NCBI RefSeq assembly: GCF_013426895.1 | Contig: NZ_AP023176.1 | Location: 2,278,402-2,342,401 of the forward strand | DNA from: Paraburkholderia largidicola | GTDB taxonomy: Bacteria; Pseudomonadota; Gammaproteobacteria; Burkholderiales; Burkholderiaceae | Reading direction: 5' to 3' | DNA length: 64,000 bases | Shown here: positions 47,547-56,543 of the stretch, piece after piece | Position numbering within the stretch: the first letter of the stretch is position 1 | How the letters are laid out: each line of letters starts with the position of its first letter | The notes under the pieces: generated by a model | The model's input: the letters and a program-made list of their open reading frames with translations, nothing else | Databases searched by the model: none | What the model was told of the DNA's origin: nothing | Translations under genes and position numbers: made by a program

Positions 47547-48149
47547 TCACCTGTCGATCTGTTTCACCGTGACCACTTCGGGCCCACGCGCCGCTTCGCC
47601 GTTGCGCAGCTTCACGCGCCAGCTTCCATATCCGGCAAACGGAAACTGCGCAAACGCGCTTTTGACGAGCCACGGTATGGGATGCAGCACATCGGCATTG
47701 CGGTCGCGGCTCGTCGCGATGACCTTGTAGACTTCCTTGCCGGTCGCGGCGTCGAAGAGGCGCAAGGTCATCGAATGCTGATACTCGCGCCCGAACAGCG
47801 AGAAGCCGGGCTTCGCGACGCCATTGCAGGCTGAATCCGCGCAGTCGCCCGCGATCACGCCGACGGCGGCCGGCCGCGTATCGTACGCGAGCGAGAGCAT
47901 ATAGCTGGCGCGCTCCGCCGATCGATCGACCAGCCCGTAATTGCCCAGTTCGCTGTGAATCAGCGCCTCGTACTGCTCGCGGGCGGCGCCCGTTTCCTGC
48001 GACGGCGTCTGCACGATCGCATAGGTGCGCTCGCCCTGCAGCACGACGGGCGTTCCCGACACCTGAACGTCCGTCGTCACGCCCGCGCATCCTGCGAGAC
48101 CCGCCACGCTCGCGACAACGACAGCGGCACCACCTAGCGTCTTCTTCAC
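47547..48149 (-). CDS. DUF4136-type lipoprotein
   Basis: A 200-residue envelope lipoprotein. The signal ends at GLAGC-AGVTTDVQ (Cys21). The mature part matches the DUF4136 pattern found in many uncharacterised outer-membrane-associated lipoproteins: ERTYAIVQTPSQE, then LIHSELGNYGLVD and SMTLRLFDAATGKEVYKVIATSR. It ends in VVTVKQIDR. It lies 56 bases downstream of the CHASE2 kinase gene on the same strand and may be the last gene of that operon. The function is unknown. Confidence 0.82.
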   Translation of the reverse strand: MKKTLGGAAVVVASVAGLAGCAGVTTDVQVSGTPVVLQGERTYAIVQTPSQETGAAREQYEALIHSELGNYGLVDRSAERASYMLSLAYDTRPAAVGVIAGDCADSACNGVAKPGFSLFGREYQHSMTLRLFDAATGKEVYKVIATSRDRNADVLHPIPWLVKSAFAQFPFAGYGSWRVKLRNGEAARGPEVVTVKQIDR

Positions 48150-48205
48150 GTTCTTCTCGCTTCGATCGAATACAGATTCATGTGCGCATGGCGCGCCCGG
48201 GTTAT

Positions 48206-50653
48206 TCAGGCGTTCGTCTCATCGAGCGCGGGCAGCGTGATCGTGAACGCCGTGCCCTGCCCGAGCGCGCTTTCCACGTGCACGTCACCGCCGTGCCGCG
48301 TCACGACCGCCTTCACGAACGCCATGCCGAGCCCCGTCCCCGTGGCCTCGGGCCGTTCGACTTCGTGAAAGCGCTGAAACCGCTCGAACAGATGCGCCTG
48401 GTTTTCGGCCGACATCCCGTAGCCTTCGTCGCGGACCGTGCAGCGCACGCGCGCCGGCCATTCGCCCGACGCAGGCGTATCCTGCGCGACCGTGCACGTA
48501 ATACGCGTTTCGGACGGACTATATTTCACCGCGTTGTTCAGAATATTGACGAGCGCGCGCGTCATCAGCGAGCGGTCCGCGTTGATCCAGTGGCCGTCGC
48601 CCTGTTCGTCGTACGCGGCTTCGAGGCGAATGTGCCTCGCTTGCGCCTGCGGCCACACTTCATCGCTTGCGTCGATCACGAGTTCGACGAGACTCACGGG
48701 TTCGAACGTATAAGCCTGCGATTCGGCGCGCGCCAGTTGCACGAAATCGTCGGCGAGCATCAAGGCCCGCTGCGCGTATCGCTCGACGCGGTTCAGCAAT
48801 TCGCGCAGACGTTCGGAGTCGGGCGTGCGCGCGCGTTCGAGTTCGACGAGCGCGAGGATCGATGCCTGCGGCGAGCGCATATCGTGCGACAGCAGACGCA
48901 GCGCATCTTCACGCAGCCGTTCGGCCGCATGCACGGCCGTCACATCGACCAGGCCCGCAATCCATCCGGTCACCGCGCCTTGCGCATCGGTGCACTTCGC
49001 ATAACGCAACAGATGATCGCGCTGGCTGCGATCGCGTACCTCGATGCCCCGCTCCATCATCTCCGTGAACGCGATGCGGCCGGGATCGAGCAGTGCGGGC
49101 CAATGCGCGCGTCCGAGCGCATCGGCCTCCGCGTGGGAACCGATCGCCTTCATGAACGCGAGTTCACCGAGCACGTGGCGCAGTTGCATGCCTTCGGGTG
49201 TCGCCGCGCCGAGCCGCTCGAAATACGTCTTCGCCGCGTGGTTCGCAATCAGCACGACACCGTGCACGTCGCTGACGAGAATCGGCTCCGGCACGCTATC
49301 GAGGCTGTTCCACACGAAGCGCTTCATGTCCTGCACGCGCCGCGCCGCCTGCGCCATCAGCGCCATCTGCTGGGCGAGCGCGTCGCCGCGAAATTCGCGG
49401 CTGCGTTGCGGCGCTTCGGGCAACAGATACGGCTCGTCAGCAAGGCGCTGCAGTTCCTTGCGCAGATACGACATCGTCATTTCGAGCCGCCGCCAGTTCC
49501 AGATCGGATAGACGGCAGCCAGTCCGACGATCGCGGGCACGGGCGACATCCACAGCCGCATGCCGTACAGCAGCGCCGCGCTGAGACCCAGCATCGATGC
49601 GCACAGCACGACCGTCATCAGCAGCGACCGCAGCGGCGACAGCACGAGCAGGCCCGCGAGCAGCACGCCGAGCGGCACCAGCGACACAGCGAACACCCAC
49701 AGTCCGTTGACGGGATCGATGGCGCGGCCCGTCACGAGCGTATCGAGCACGTTCGCGTGAATGTAGACGCCGGGCAGCGGCCCGAGCCGGCCGGACACAG
49801 GCGTCGAGAACCTGTCGTAGAGTCCCGAGGCCGTCACGCCGATCAGCACGATCTTGCCGCGCAGCGAGTCGCGCGGCACCTCGCCCGCAAGGACGCTCGC
49901 GAACGACACCTTCGGATACGTCTGCGCGAGCGGGCTGAACGGAATCAGCACGCGTTCTTCGTCATTGCCCTTCATGGCGGTGCGGTCGGGCACTTCCGCG
50001 GCGGCGCTCGCGGAATGCGGCAGCCTCACCGCGCCGCCCTTGATCGCGCGCCATACGGGCACCATCAATTGCGGCCAGCGCATCTGCGCGTCGCCTTCGA
50101 ACAGCGCGACACTGCGCACGATGCCGTCGGCATCCACTTCGAGATTGATGTGGCCGAGTCCCGCAGCGGCGCTCGCGAGCGGCTCGACCGGCTTGACGGC
50201 GACACGCTCGCCGTTGGCATCTTCGGGAGACAGGAGAATCGGCAGATACGTCGGCGTCGCGGCGATCGCGCGTGCCAGTTGCGCGTCGTCTGGCGCGGGC
50301 TCGGTGAACAGCACGTCGTAGACCACGGCCGCCGGCTGGGCCTTCGCGATTTCGTCGAGCAGTTGCGCATGCACGGCGCGCGGCCAGGGCCAACGGCCGA
50401 GCCGCGCAATGCTCGCATTGTCGATTTCGACGACGGCGATATCGGGCAGCACCGGTTGTGCACGCAAGCGCAGGAAGCCGTCGTAGACGAGATGATCGAC
50501 GCTCGCCGTCAGCCTGCCGAGCGAGCCGGCCAGAATCACCAGAATGCCGAGGCAGCCGATGCACAGCCATTCGAACAGGAAGCGGCGCCCGACTGGCCGC
50601 CCAAGACGTATGCGCGGATCGAAACTCATGCGCGGGCCGCTGGTGGTCATCAC
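48206..50653 (-). CDS. CHASE2-domain sensor histidine kinase
   Basis: An 815-residue membrane kinase. An N-terminal helix (about 25-45) leads into a long extracytoplasmic CHASE2 domain (about 45-330, with PDIAVVEIDNASIARLGRWPW), then about three membrane helices (about 335-400), a PAS domain (about 445-560), a HisKA domain with His590 (LSHDMRSPQASIL) and a HATPase domain with NILNNAVKYSPSE, RDEGYGMS and GTGLGMAFVKAVV. The start overlaps the FecR-LysM gene by four bases, and the regulator gene is first in the operon. The signal is unknown; the partner with a LysM domain suggests a cell-wall cue. Confidence 0.92.
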   Translation of the reverse strand: MMTTSGPRMSFDPRIRLGRPVGRRFLFEWLCIGCLGILVILAGSLGRLTASVDHLVYDGFLRLRAQPVLPDIAVVEIDNASIARLGRWPWPRAVHAQLLDEIAKAQPAAVVYDVLFTEPAPDDAQLARAIAATPTYLPILLSPEDANGERVAVKPVEPLASAAAGLGHINLEVDADGIVRSVALFEGDAQMRWPQLMVPVWRAIKGGAVRLPHSASAAAEVPDRTAMKGNDEERVLIPFSPLAQTYPKVSFASVLAGEVPRDSLRGKIVLIGVTASGLYDRFSTPVSGRLGPLPGVYIHANVLDTLVTGRAIDPVNGLWVFAVSLVPLGVLLAGLLVLSPLRSLLMTVVLCASMLGLSAALLYGMRLWMSPVPAIVGLAAVYPIWNWRRLEMTMSYLRKELQRLADEPYLLPEAPQRSREFRGDALAQQMALMAQAARRVQDMKRFVWNSLDSVPEPILVSDVHGVVLIANHAAKTYFERLGAATPEGMQLRHVLGELAFMKAIGSHAEADALGRAHWPALLDPGRIAFTEMMERGIEVRDRSQRDHLLRYAKCTDAQGAVTGWIAGLVDVTAVHAAERLREDALRLLSHDMRSPQASILALVELERARTPDSERLRELLNRVERYAQRALMLADDFVQLARAESQAYTFEPVSLVELVIDASDEVWPQAQARHIRLEAAYDEQGDGHWINADRSLMTRALVNILNNAVKYSPSETRITCTVAQDTPASGEWPARVRCTVRDEGYGMSAENQAHLFERFQRFHEVERPEATGTGLGMAFVKAVVTRHGGDVHVESALGQGTAFTITLPALDETNA

Positions 50654-52044
50654 CGTGCCAGTGTAAATGAGCGGATCGCGCTGCCCTTCTGGTAGAGCCG
50701 GCCGTTGTCGAACTGCTCGGCGATCACGGTCCAGTAGTAGACGCCCGGCGGCAGATCGGAGACCACGATCTGCCCCGCCGCGAGATCCGTGCGATCGACC
50801 AGCGGCTCGCGCAGATCGGCCGTCGTCGCCAGCACGAAGCGGAAGCGGGTCTCGACACCCGTGCGGCTCGCGAGCCAGCGGAACTCGAAGTCACGGCTGC
50901 CGGCACGCGGCCCGGCGGAGACATCGAGTCCAAACTGCCGGCGCTCGAACGCGTAGGTTTGCGGCAAGCCTTCGAGTCCCATGCCGTCGATCGATGCAAT
51001 GCGCACGAAGTAGTTGCCGTCAGGCAAGTCGGCGAACGTTGCGTGCGGCAGGTTCACGCGCTGGTCGCGGATCAGGTCGAACAGATCGGCGTCACGCGCG
51101 ATCTGCACGCGGTAAGCGCGGGCGTTCGCGGCGGGCACGAGATCGAAGGCGATCTCCTTGTCGTCCTGCACCTTGCCCGGGTCCGCGAGTGCGGGCGCGG
51201 GCAGCAAGGCCACCGGTGCGCCGACGCCGCCCGTCGAACGCGTGACACTGCCGAAATGCGCGCCAATCAGTTGCGTCGATGCCTGCAACGGCACGCCCGG
51301 TGCGCGCGGCGGCATGCGCGCCGCATCGACGCCGACCGCGCCGTCGAGCACGGCGACGGCGGTCGATTGTTCGTCGCCGTCGTAGCTCACGCGAAAGCGC
51401 GTGCCGCGCACGCCCGCCACCACGGACGGCGATCGGATCTGGAAGCGATCGTCCTTCTTCGTCGCGTGGTCGACCTCGCTGTCGACCTCGCCCCGCTTCA
51501 GGTCGATCACGCGATCTTTCGCGCCTGTCAGCACAGTCTGCCGCAGCGCGCCGATTGCGATCGTGCTGTCCTGCGGCACGGACACATGCGAGCCGTCATC
51601 GAGTTCCAGCGTGACGAAGCCGTTGTGACCCGTCTGCAGACGGTCGCCTTCGACGAGCACCATGCCAAGCGTGACGGGCGCGAACGGATTCTGCCTGAAT
51701 GCATGTGAGGCTGGACCACTGACGGCGACCACGCGCGCCGACCGGGGCTCCTGCTTCAGCAGCGCGATGGGCAAACGCAACTGCACGCCGGGCTGAAGAT
51801 GCAGCGGATCGGCGACATGATTCAGCTTGCGCAATACGGCCCAGTCGCGCGGATCGCGCAGATAGCGATCGGCGACGTCGTACAGCGTGTCGCCGGGCCG
51901 CGTCATGTAGATCGCCGTTGCCGGCGTTGCATGCGCATTGGATGACTGCGCGTTCGAGCTGGCAGGCAGCAGGCTCGACGCCGCGACCAGACACGCGATG
52001 ATGCCGAAAGCGCGCCGCGCCGCCCACGATACAGCCACCGTCAC
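50650..52044 (-). CDS. Secreted LysM-FecR domain protein
   Basis: A 464-residue exported protein. After a signal peptide ending around residue 33, a LysM domain (about 45-95, TRPGDTLYDVADRYLRDPRDW) should bind peptidoglycan. A FecR domain follows (about 120-245), with QTGHNGFVTLELDDGSHVSVP and SPSVVAGVRGTRFRVSYD. The C-terminal 200 residues form two fibronectin-III-like modules. In this family arrangement the gene is coupled to a CHASE2 kinase and regulator. It may act as a periplasmic signal-transmitting or surface-sensing partner of the kinase. Its ends overlap both neighbours by four bases. Confidence 0.88.
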   Translation of the reverse strand: MTVAVSWAARRAFGIIACLVAASSLLPASSNAQSSNAHATPATAIYMTRPGDTLYDVADRYLRDPRDWAVLRKLNHVADPLHLQPGVQLRLPIALLKQEPRSARVVAVSGPASHAFRQNPFAPVTLGMVLVEGDRLQTGHNGFVTLELDDGSHVSVPQDSTIAIGALRQTVLTGAKDRVIDLKRGEVDSEVDHATKKDDRFQIRSPSVVAGVRGTRFRVSYDGDEQSTAVAVLDGAVGVDAARMPPRAPGVPLQASTQLIGAHFGSVTRSTGGVGAPVALLPAPALADPGKVQDDKEIAFDLVPAANARAYRVQIARDADLFDLIRDQRVNLPHATFADLPDGNYFVRIASIDGMGLEGLPQTYAFERRQFGLDVSAGPRAGSRDFEFRWLASRTGVETRFRFVLATTADLREPLVDRTDLAAGQIVVSDLPPGVYYWTVIAEQFDNGRLYQKGSAIRSFTLAR

Positions 52045-52739
52045 GCATCCCCCTTTTCGATCCGTTCCAGCCGGTAGCCGTAGCCATAGATGGGAGTCAA
52101 GCGATAGCCGTGTTCAGGGCGCAGGCCGAGCTTGGCGCGCAGCATCGACACGTGGGTGTCCATGGTGCGCGATGGAATGTCGACGTCCTGACGCCAGATC
52201 GCTTCGAGAATATGCGCGCGCGACAGCGGCTGGCTCAGATGCCGGAAAAACAGCAGCGCGAGTTCGAACTCTTTTTGCGTCAGCGTGACGGGCGTGCCGC
52301 GCGCGACGACCTGTTTCGATCCCAGCTCGAACTCGAATTCCCCGAAGCTTTCTTTTGTCGCCATCTGGTTGAGTTGATAGGCGCGGCGCAGCAGCGATCG
52401 CACGCGGGCAAGCAGCACGCCCGTTGCAACGGGCTTCACGACGTAGTCGTCCGCGCCCTTGTTCAGCATCGATGCGATGTCCGTTTCGCGGCTGCGGCTC
52501 GTCATGAACAGCACGGGTAGACGATCGGACAGGCTCTGACGCACCCAGTGCAGCACCTCTTCGCCCGACATGTCGGGCACGTTCCAGTCGAGCACCAGCA
52601 GGTCGAAGGTCTGGCGGCGCAGATGCTTGACGAGCGCGCGGCCTTCGGCGAACGCATGGCAATCGTGGCCATCGACGGCCAGCGACTGGCAGACCAGATC
52701 GGCTTGCGCCACGTCATCGTCCAGGACTGCAATTCTCAT
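52041..52739 (-). CDS. OmpR-family response regulator of the CHASE2 system
   Basis: A 232-residue transcription factor. The receiver domain has the acidic pair in LDDDVAQ, phospho-acceptor Asp51 (LLVLDWNVPDMSG) and Lys in VVKPVATG. The winged helix (about 135-228) contains TQKEFELALLFFRH, HVSMLRAKLGLRPEHG and YGYGYRLERI. The start MRIAVLDDD is preferred over an ATG four codons earlier. It is the first gene of a three-gene operon with four-base overlaps, so regulator, LysM-FecR protein and kinase are made together. Target genes are not evident from the sequence. Confidence 0.92.
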   Translation of the reverse strand: MRIAVLDDDVAQADLVCQSLAVDGHDCHAFAEGRALVKHLRRQTFDLLVLDWNVPDMSGEEVLHWVRQSLSDRLPVLFMTSRSRETDIASMLNKGADDYVVKPVATGVLLARVRSLLRRAYQLNQMATKESFGEFEFELGSKQVVARGTPVTLTQKEFELALLFFRHLSQPLSRAHILEAIWRQDVDIPSRTMDTHVSMLRAKLGLRPEHGYRLTPIYGYGYRLERIEKGDA

Positions 52740-52839
52740 AGATCCCCGCACGCGAAATCATTCATCGGGCCAACAGAGCAAGCGCGGCTGGGCTCGCTCC
52801 GTGGACAGGCCGGCGCGATCGCCATGCCGGCTGTCGCGC

Positions 52840-53241
52840 CTACGCTTGCGCGCCGTTCAAGGCCACCACGTCATCATCACCGTTATCTTTCGACCGCAGA
52901 TGCGCGGTCAGCGCCGCCTCGAGATGAAGCCGCACGTGCTCCCAGGCAGCGTGCGCGTAGTCCGGCTCGCGCGCCGCCCACTCTTGCGCGAGGCCGAACA
53001 CGCGGCGAACCGTCGATGCGCAATGCGTCAGCCCCGTATTGCCGCCTGCCGCGGAATCGCGCAGCCATTCGGCCAGCCACGGCATCTCGGACGCACACGA
53101 ATCCGCATACGCCTCGGTGGCCGCGCGCGCGTGCGAATCGCTCGCAGGATCGAGTTCGATCCGCTGCGGATAGCCGCTGCGTTTGCGCGTGCGTTTGCCC
53201 GTCTTGAACGGAATCCGCGTGGTGCCTGGTCTGAAAAACAT
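52840..53241 (-). CDS. Hypothetical protein
   Basis: A 133-residue soluble protein that I do not recognise. GAGGGATCGG directly before the ATG supports the start (MFFRPGTTRIPFKTGKRTRKRSG), which is rich in basic residues. The rest is mostly helical, with several Trp residues (EMPWLAEWLRDSA, EWAAREPDY, AWEHVRLHLEA), and ends with DDDVVALNGAQA. GC and codon use match the region. It lies upstream of the regulator operon on the same strand. Confidence 0.6.
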   Translation of the reverse strand: MFFRPGTTRIPFKTGKRTRKRSGYPQRIELDPASDSHARAATEAYADSCASEMPWLAEWLRDSAAGGNTGLTHCASTVRRVFGLAQEWAAREPDYAHAAWEHVRLHLEAALTAHLRSKDNGDDDVVALNGAQA

Positions 53242-53835
53242 CCGATCCCTCGATATGCAACGACGATTCAGATCCACTGCGCCGACTTACCCCGTTTGCC
53301 CGCGAATCGCCATCCGGCATCAACGTTTTTCAACAATTGAGAGGGACAGTATAAAAAGAGGGCGCAATAAAATCATTTAAAGATTGTCAGATCGTGGTGC
53401 GCGCCCTGCCAGGAGGTTGCTGGTTGGTCTCCTCCCGCTGTCATGCTGCTGTCGTACTTCACCCCGTTCGATTTGTAAATTGGCATGCAAGACTTTGTAA
53501 GCCTCTCATTCATCATTCCATGAAGGAATGTGAAGCGCCGATTCTCCCTGATTGCTGCCTTTTGAATTCTGACCGGCTCGATCGAAACCGTGTCCGTACT
53601 ATATGAGATTCATCGCTTGAAAACTTTTAGCAATTGTCAAGTCATGACAACGCTTGAAAGGGAAGGCATTAAAAATGCACTTCATGCGACCGGAAATTTA
53701 ACTAACATTATTTGGCAAACTGGCTCGCGCCATTTTGGTAGTCTGCCGATGTGCCAGCCGTGCAAGGTGGTAGTGAAAAGGCGCTGCAACGAATCGCAGC
53801 TTGAGCAATGCCAGCTGAAATGCGAGGGGTTCATC
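53242..53835. promoter_or_regulatory. AT-richer intergenic region with a direct repeat and an inverted repeat
   Basis: This 594-base stretch is lower in GC than the rest and holds no credible gene. GCAAGACTTTGTAAG (53487-53501) is a weaker copy of the NTAAG-N5-NTAAG repeat found near 35-41 kb. TTGTCA-N5-TGACAA (53634-53650) is an inverted repeat. Either may regulate the small gene downstream. A TATAAA element lies at 53350. Confidence 0.4.
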
Positions 53836-54108
53836 ATGCTGATGTGGATTGCAAACTGGGCAGCACGCCACGCTCCGACTCCCGAAAAACAGGCCGAACG
53901 CGCGCTTCATGAATTGCGCATGGAATTGTTCCGCGCCGAACAACAGGTCATGGACGCACAATTGCGCGCCGAATATTTCCGCGCGCGGCTGCTCTTTCTC
54001 GAAGATGTCACGCGACAGGGCATCGAAGCGGTTTCGGATCAGCGCAAAGGTCAGCAGGAATTGACGCAGCCATCGCGGCCAGGTCCGAGACTCACTGCCG
54101 CGCAATAG
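53836..54108 (+). CDS. Small hypothetical helical protein
   Basis: A 90-residue protein predicted to be one long amphipathic helix or coiled coil (EKQAERALHELRMELFRAEQQVMDAQLRAEYFRARLLFL-type region at about 16-53) after a short hydrophobic start (MLMWIANWAAR). GAGGGG lies eight bases before the ATG. The frame is open further upstream, but that part lacks signals. Similar short proteins occur as single genes in Burkholderia; the function is unknown to me. A strong bidirectional terminator follows. Confidence 0.65.
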   Translation: MLMWIANWAARHAPTPEKQAERALHELRMELFRAEQQVMDAQLRAEYFRARLLFLEDVTRQGIEAVSDQRKGQQELTQPSRPGPRLTAAQ

Positions 54109-54134
54109 CGGCTAAGCCAATGCCATTCATGGCG

Positions 54135-54170
54135 AAAAAAAAAGCCGCAGCGCGGTTGCTGCGGCTTTAA
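54135..54170. terminator. Bidirectional rho-independent terminator
   Basis: Nine A bases precede AAAGCCGCAGC, which pairs perfectly with GCTGCGGCTTT across a six-base loop. It terminates the small plus-strand gene and the convergent fatty-acid oxidation gene. Another repeat, CGCGGT/ACCGCG, lies at 54180-54197. Confidence 0.92.
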
Positions 54171-54288
54171 CTTGCCACTCGCGGTACGGTCACCGCGATT
54201 TCATTCTGGGACGTCAAGCGGAATGCTTCAACGTTGAATTGGCAGATTTGACTATCTTTAACAAGCGTCGCCCGAGTTGGATTTCGAG

Positions 54289-56412
54289 TTACGCAGACTG
54301 ATTCAAGCTCGCCAACGTCTCCCCACGCTCGACCAGTTCCACCAGCAACGGCGATGGCTTCCAGAACAGCGGATCCTGTTTCTCGAACTCGCGGATATCC
54401 GCGAGCAACGCAGGCAAACCGATCGTATCCGCGTAATGCATCGGACCACCGCGATGCGCCGGAAACCCGAAGCCGTTGATCAACGTCACATCGACATCGA
54501 GCGGCCGCAGCGCAATGCGCTCGTGAATCACGTTCGCGCCTTCGTTGATCATCGCGGCCAGGTAGCGACGCACGATCTGCTCGTCGCTGAACGTGCGCGG
54601 TGTGACGCCCGCACGCTCGCGCTCCGTCACGATGATCGCTTCCACATCGGGGTCGGGCGTGCCGGCGCGCTTGCCTTCGTCATACCGGTAGAAGCCGCGC
54701 GCCGTCTTCTGGCCGAACCAGCCGCGCTCGCAAAGACGATCGGGAATCTGTACGTAACGCGCGTCTGGGTTGCGCGTCGCAGCGCGGCGCTTGCGTGTCG
54801 CCCAGCCGATGTCGCCACCAGCAAGATCGATGACCTGGTACGGTCCCATCGGAAAACCGAATTCACGCACGGCCTTGTCGATCTGATACGGCGACGCGCC
54901 GTCTTCCATCAGATGGTCCGCCGCCGCGCGATACACCGCGAGCATCCGGTTGCCGATAAAGCCGTCGCACACACCCGCGCGCACGGGCACCTTGCGCAGC
55001 TTCTTCGCCAGATCGAATGCGGTCGCGACGACGTCGGCGCTCACGCGCGCGGGCACGACGACTTCCAGCAGCTTCATGATGTGCGCGGGCGAGAAGAAGT
55101 GCAGCCCGATCACATCCTGTGGCCGCGAGATGCTGGCTGCGATCGCGTCGATGTCGAGATACGACGTGTTGGTCGCGAGCACGGCACCTTGCTTGCACAC
55201 GCGGTCGAGTTCCGCGAACACCGCCTGCTTCACGGCCATGTCTTCGAACACGGCTTCGATCACGATGTCGACATCGGCGAGTGCGTCGTACGACGTGCTG
55301 CCGATGAAGCGAGCCAGCTTCTTCGCCTTCGCATCACTGGTCAGGCGTCCTTTCGCGATCAGACCGTCGTAGACCTTTTCGACATGCGCGCGGCCGCGAG
55401 CCAGCGATTCGTCGTCGCGCTCGATCATCGTCACGGGCAAGCCCGCGTCGAGCAACGCGACGGCGATGCCCGCGCCCATCGTGCCGCCGCCCACTACGCC
55501 TGCCGACCCGATCGGCCTCGGCTGCGCGCGGCGCGTTTCAGGCGCCTTCTGCACTTCCCTTTCCGCATGGAACGCGTGGACGAGCGCCGCGCGCTGAGGG
55601 CTATCGAGGCATTCGAGAAACTGCTTGCGCTCGAAGCGCATGCCTTCGTCGAACGGCAGGTTCAGCGCGGCCTCGACGCAATCGACGATCTTCAGCGGCG
55701 ACAGCAGGCCGCGCGATTTCTTCGCGGTGTCGGCGCGCGCGGCGGTCACGGCGGCTGTACTTGTCGCCTGGTCCGCGAGCGCTTGCGCATCGCGCGTGCG
55801 CCGCACGGGCGCATGGTCGACGAGCAGTTGCTGCACATACGCAAGCCCCTCGGCGAGCACGTCATCGCTCTGGCCGACGCGATCGATAAGCCCGATCTTC
55901 AGCGCTTCCTGCTCGCCGATTGGCTTGCCGCTCAGCATCAACGGCAAGGCCGCCCCGGCGCCGATCAGACGCGGCGCGCGCTGCGTGCCGCCTGCGCCGG
56001 GCAGCAGGCCGAGAAGCACCTCAGGCAAACCGAGCTTCGCGCCCGCCACCGCGATTCGATAGTGCGAGGCCAGCGCAATCTCGAGTCCGCCGCCGAGCGC
56101 CGCGCCATGAATTGCGACGACGACCGGCTTGCCGCAGGTCTCGAGACGGTTGCATACGTCGGGCAGCGTCGGCATTTGCGGCGGCTTGCCGAATTCGCGG
56201 ATGTCGGCGCCCGCGATGAAATTGCGGCCCGCGCCGACGATCAGCACCGCGCGCACGGCCGGATTCGCTTCCGCGACGTCGATTGCCGCGACGAGGCCGC
56301 GCCGGACGTCCACGCCCAGGGCGTTGACGGGCGGATTGTCGACGGTGACGAGCAGGATATTGCCGCGTAGCTCATGGGTCACCGGCAATGCGGGGGCGGC
56401 GGTCGGCGTCAT
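54289..56412 (-). CDS. Enoyl-CoA hydratase/3-hydroxyacyl-CoA dehydrogenase (FadB/FadJ-like)
   Basis: A 707-residue bifunctional beta-oxidation enzyme. The N-terminal crotonase domain (about 15-200) has the oxyanion-hole stretch GAGRNFIAGADIREF and the catalytic glutamates in GGGLEIALA and GLPEVLLG. The NAD-binding domain (about 300-480) starts at GVVGGGTMGAGIAVAL, with the catalytic His in IGLHFFSPAHIMKLLE. A duplicated C-terminal 3HCDH domain follows to the end. It hydrates and oxidises acyl-CoA intermediates. It is shorter than FadB and has no isomerase mark. It is transcribed divergently from a LysR gene. Confidence 0.93.
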   Translation of the reverse strand: MTPTAAPALPVTHELRGNILLVTVDNPPVNALGVDVRRGLVAAIDVAEANPAVRAVLIVGAGRNFIAGADIREFGKPPQMPTLPDVCNRLETCGKPVVVAIHGAALGGGLEIALASHYRIAVAGAKLGLPEVLLGLLPGAGGTQRAPRLIGAGAALPLMLSGKPIGEQEALKIGLIDRVGQSDDVLAEGLAYVQQLLVDHAPVRRTRDAQALADQATSTAAVTAARADTAKKSRGLLSPLKIVDCVEAALNLPFDEGMRFERKQFLECLDSPQRAALVHAFHAEREVQKAPETRRAQPRPIGSAGVVGGGTMGAGIAVALLDAGLPVTMIERDDESLARGRAHVEKVYDGLIAKGRLTSDAKAKKLARFIGSTSYDALADVDIVIEAVFEDMAVKQAVFAELDRVCKQGAVLATNTSYLDIDAIAASISRPQDVIGLHFFSPAHIMKLLEVVVPARVSADVVATAFDLAKKLRKVPVRAGVCDGFIGNRMLAVYRAAADHLMEDGASPYQIDKAVREFGFPMGPYQVIDLAGGDIGWATRKRRAATRNPDARYVQIPDRLCERGWFGQKTARGFYRYDEGKRAGTPDPDVEAIIVTERERAGVTPRTFSDEQIVRRYLAAMINEGANVIHERIALRPLDVDVTLINGFGFPAHRGGPMHYADTIGLPALLADIREFEKQDPLFWKPSPLLVELVERGETLASLNQSA

Positions 56413-56503
56413 GCGATTTGTCTCCTCGTGCTGCGTGTCAGCGGAATTGCCATGCGATTCGGGATTGTCTTGGGGACAAACGGAATTGACAATCGCATCG
56501 CCA

Positions 56504-56518
56504 ATTGACAGAGTGTCA
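56504..56518. promoter_or_regulatory. Palindrome between the beta-oxidation and LysR genes
   Basis: TTGACA-GAG-TGTCAA is a perfect inverted repeat in the 131-base divergent region. Further TTGACA motifs lie at 56485 and 56528. It may be a regulator site overlapping -35 elements. Confidence 0.45.
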
Positions 56519-56543
56519 AATATTCTTTGACAGTAGGGCCGCC

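Noticed and set aside
48182..50695. Plus-strand open frame of 837 codons opposite the CHASE2 kinase
   Set aside because: Arg/His/Gln-rich antisense shadow; the kinase frame has all conserved boxes.
53394..53606. Short plus-strand frame of 70 codons in the AT-richer gap
   Set aside because: No ribosome binding site and no conserved features; its last part contains only an internal ATG without signals.
54277..56370. Plus-strand open frame of 697 codons opposite the FadB-like gene
   Set aside because: Antisense shadow; the opposite frame encodes a complete multidomain enzyme.
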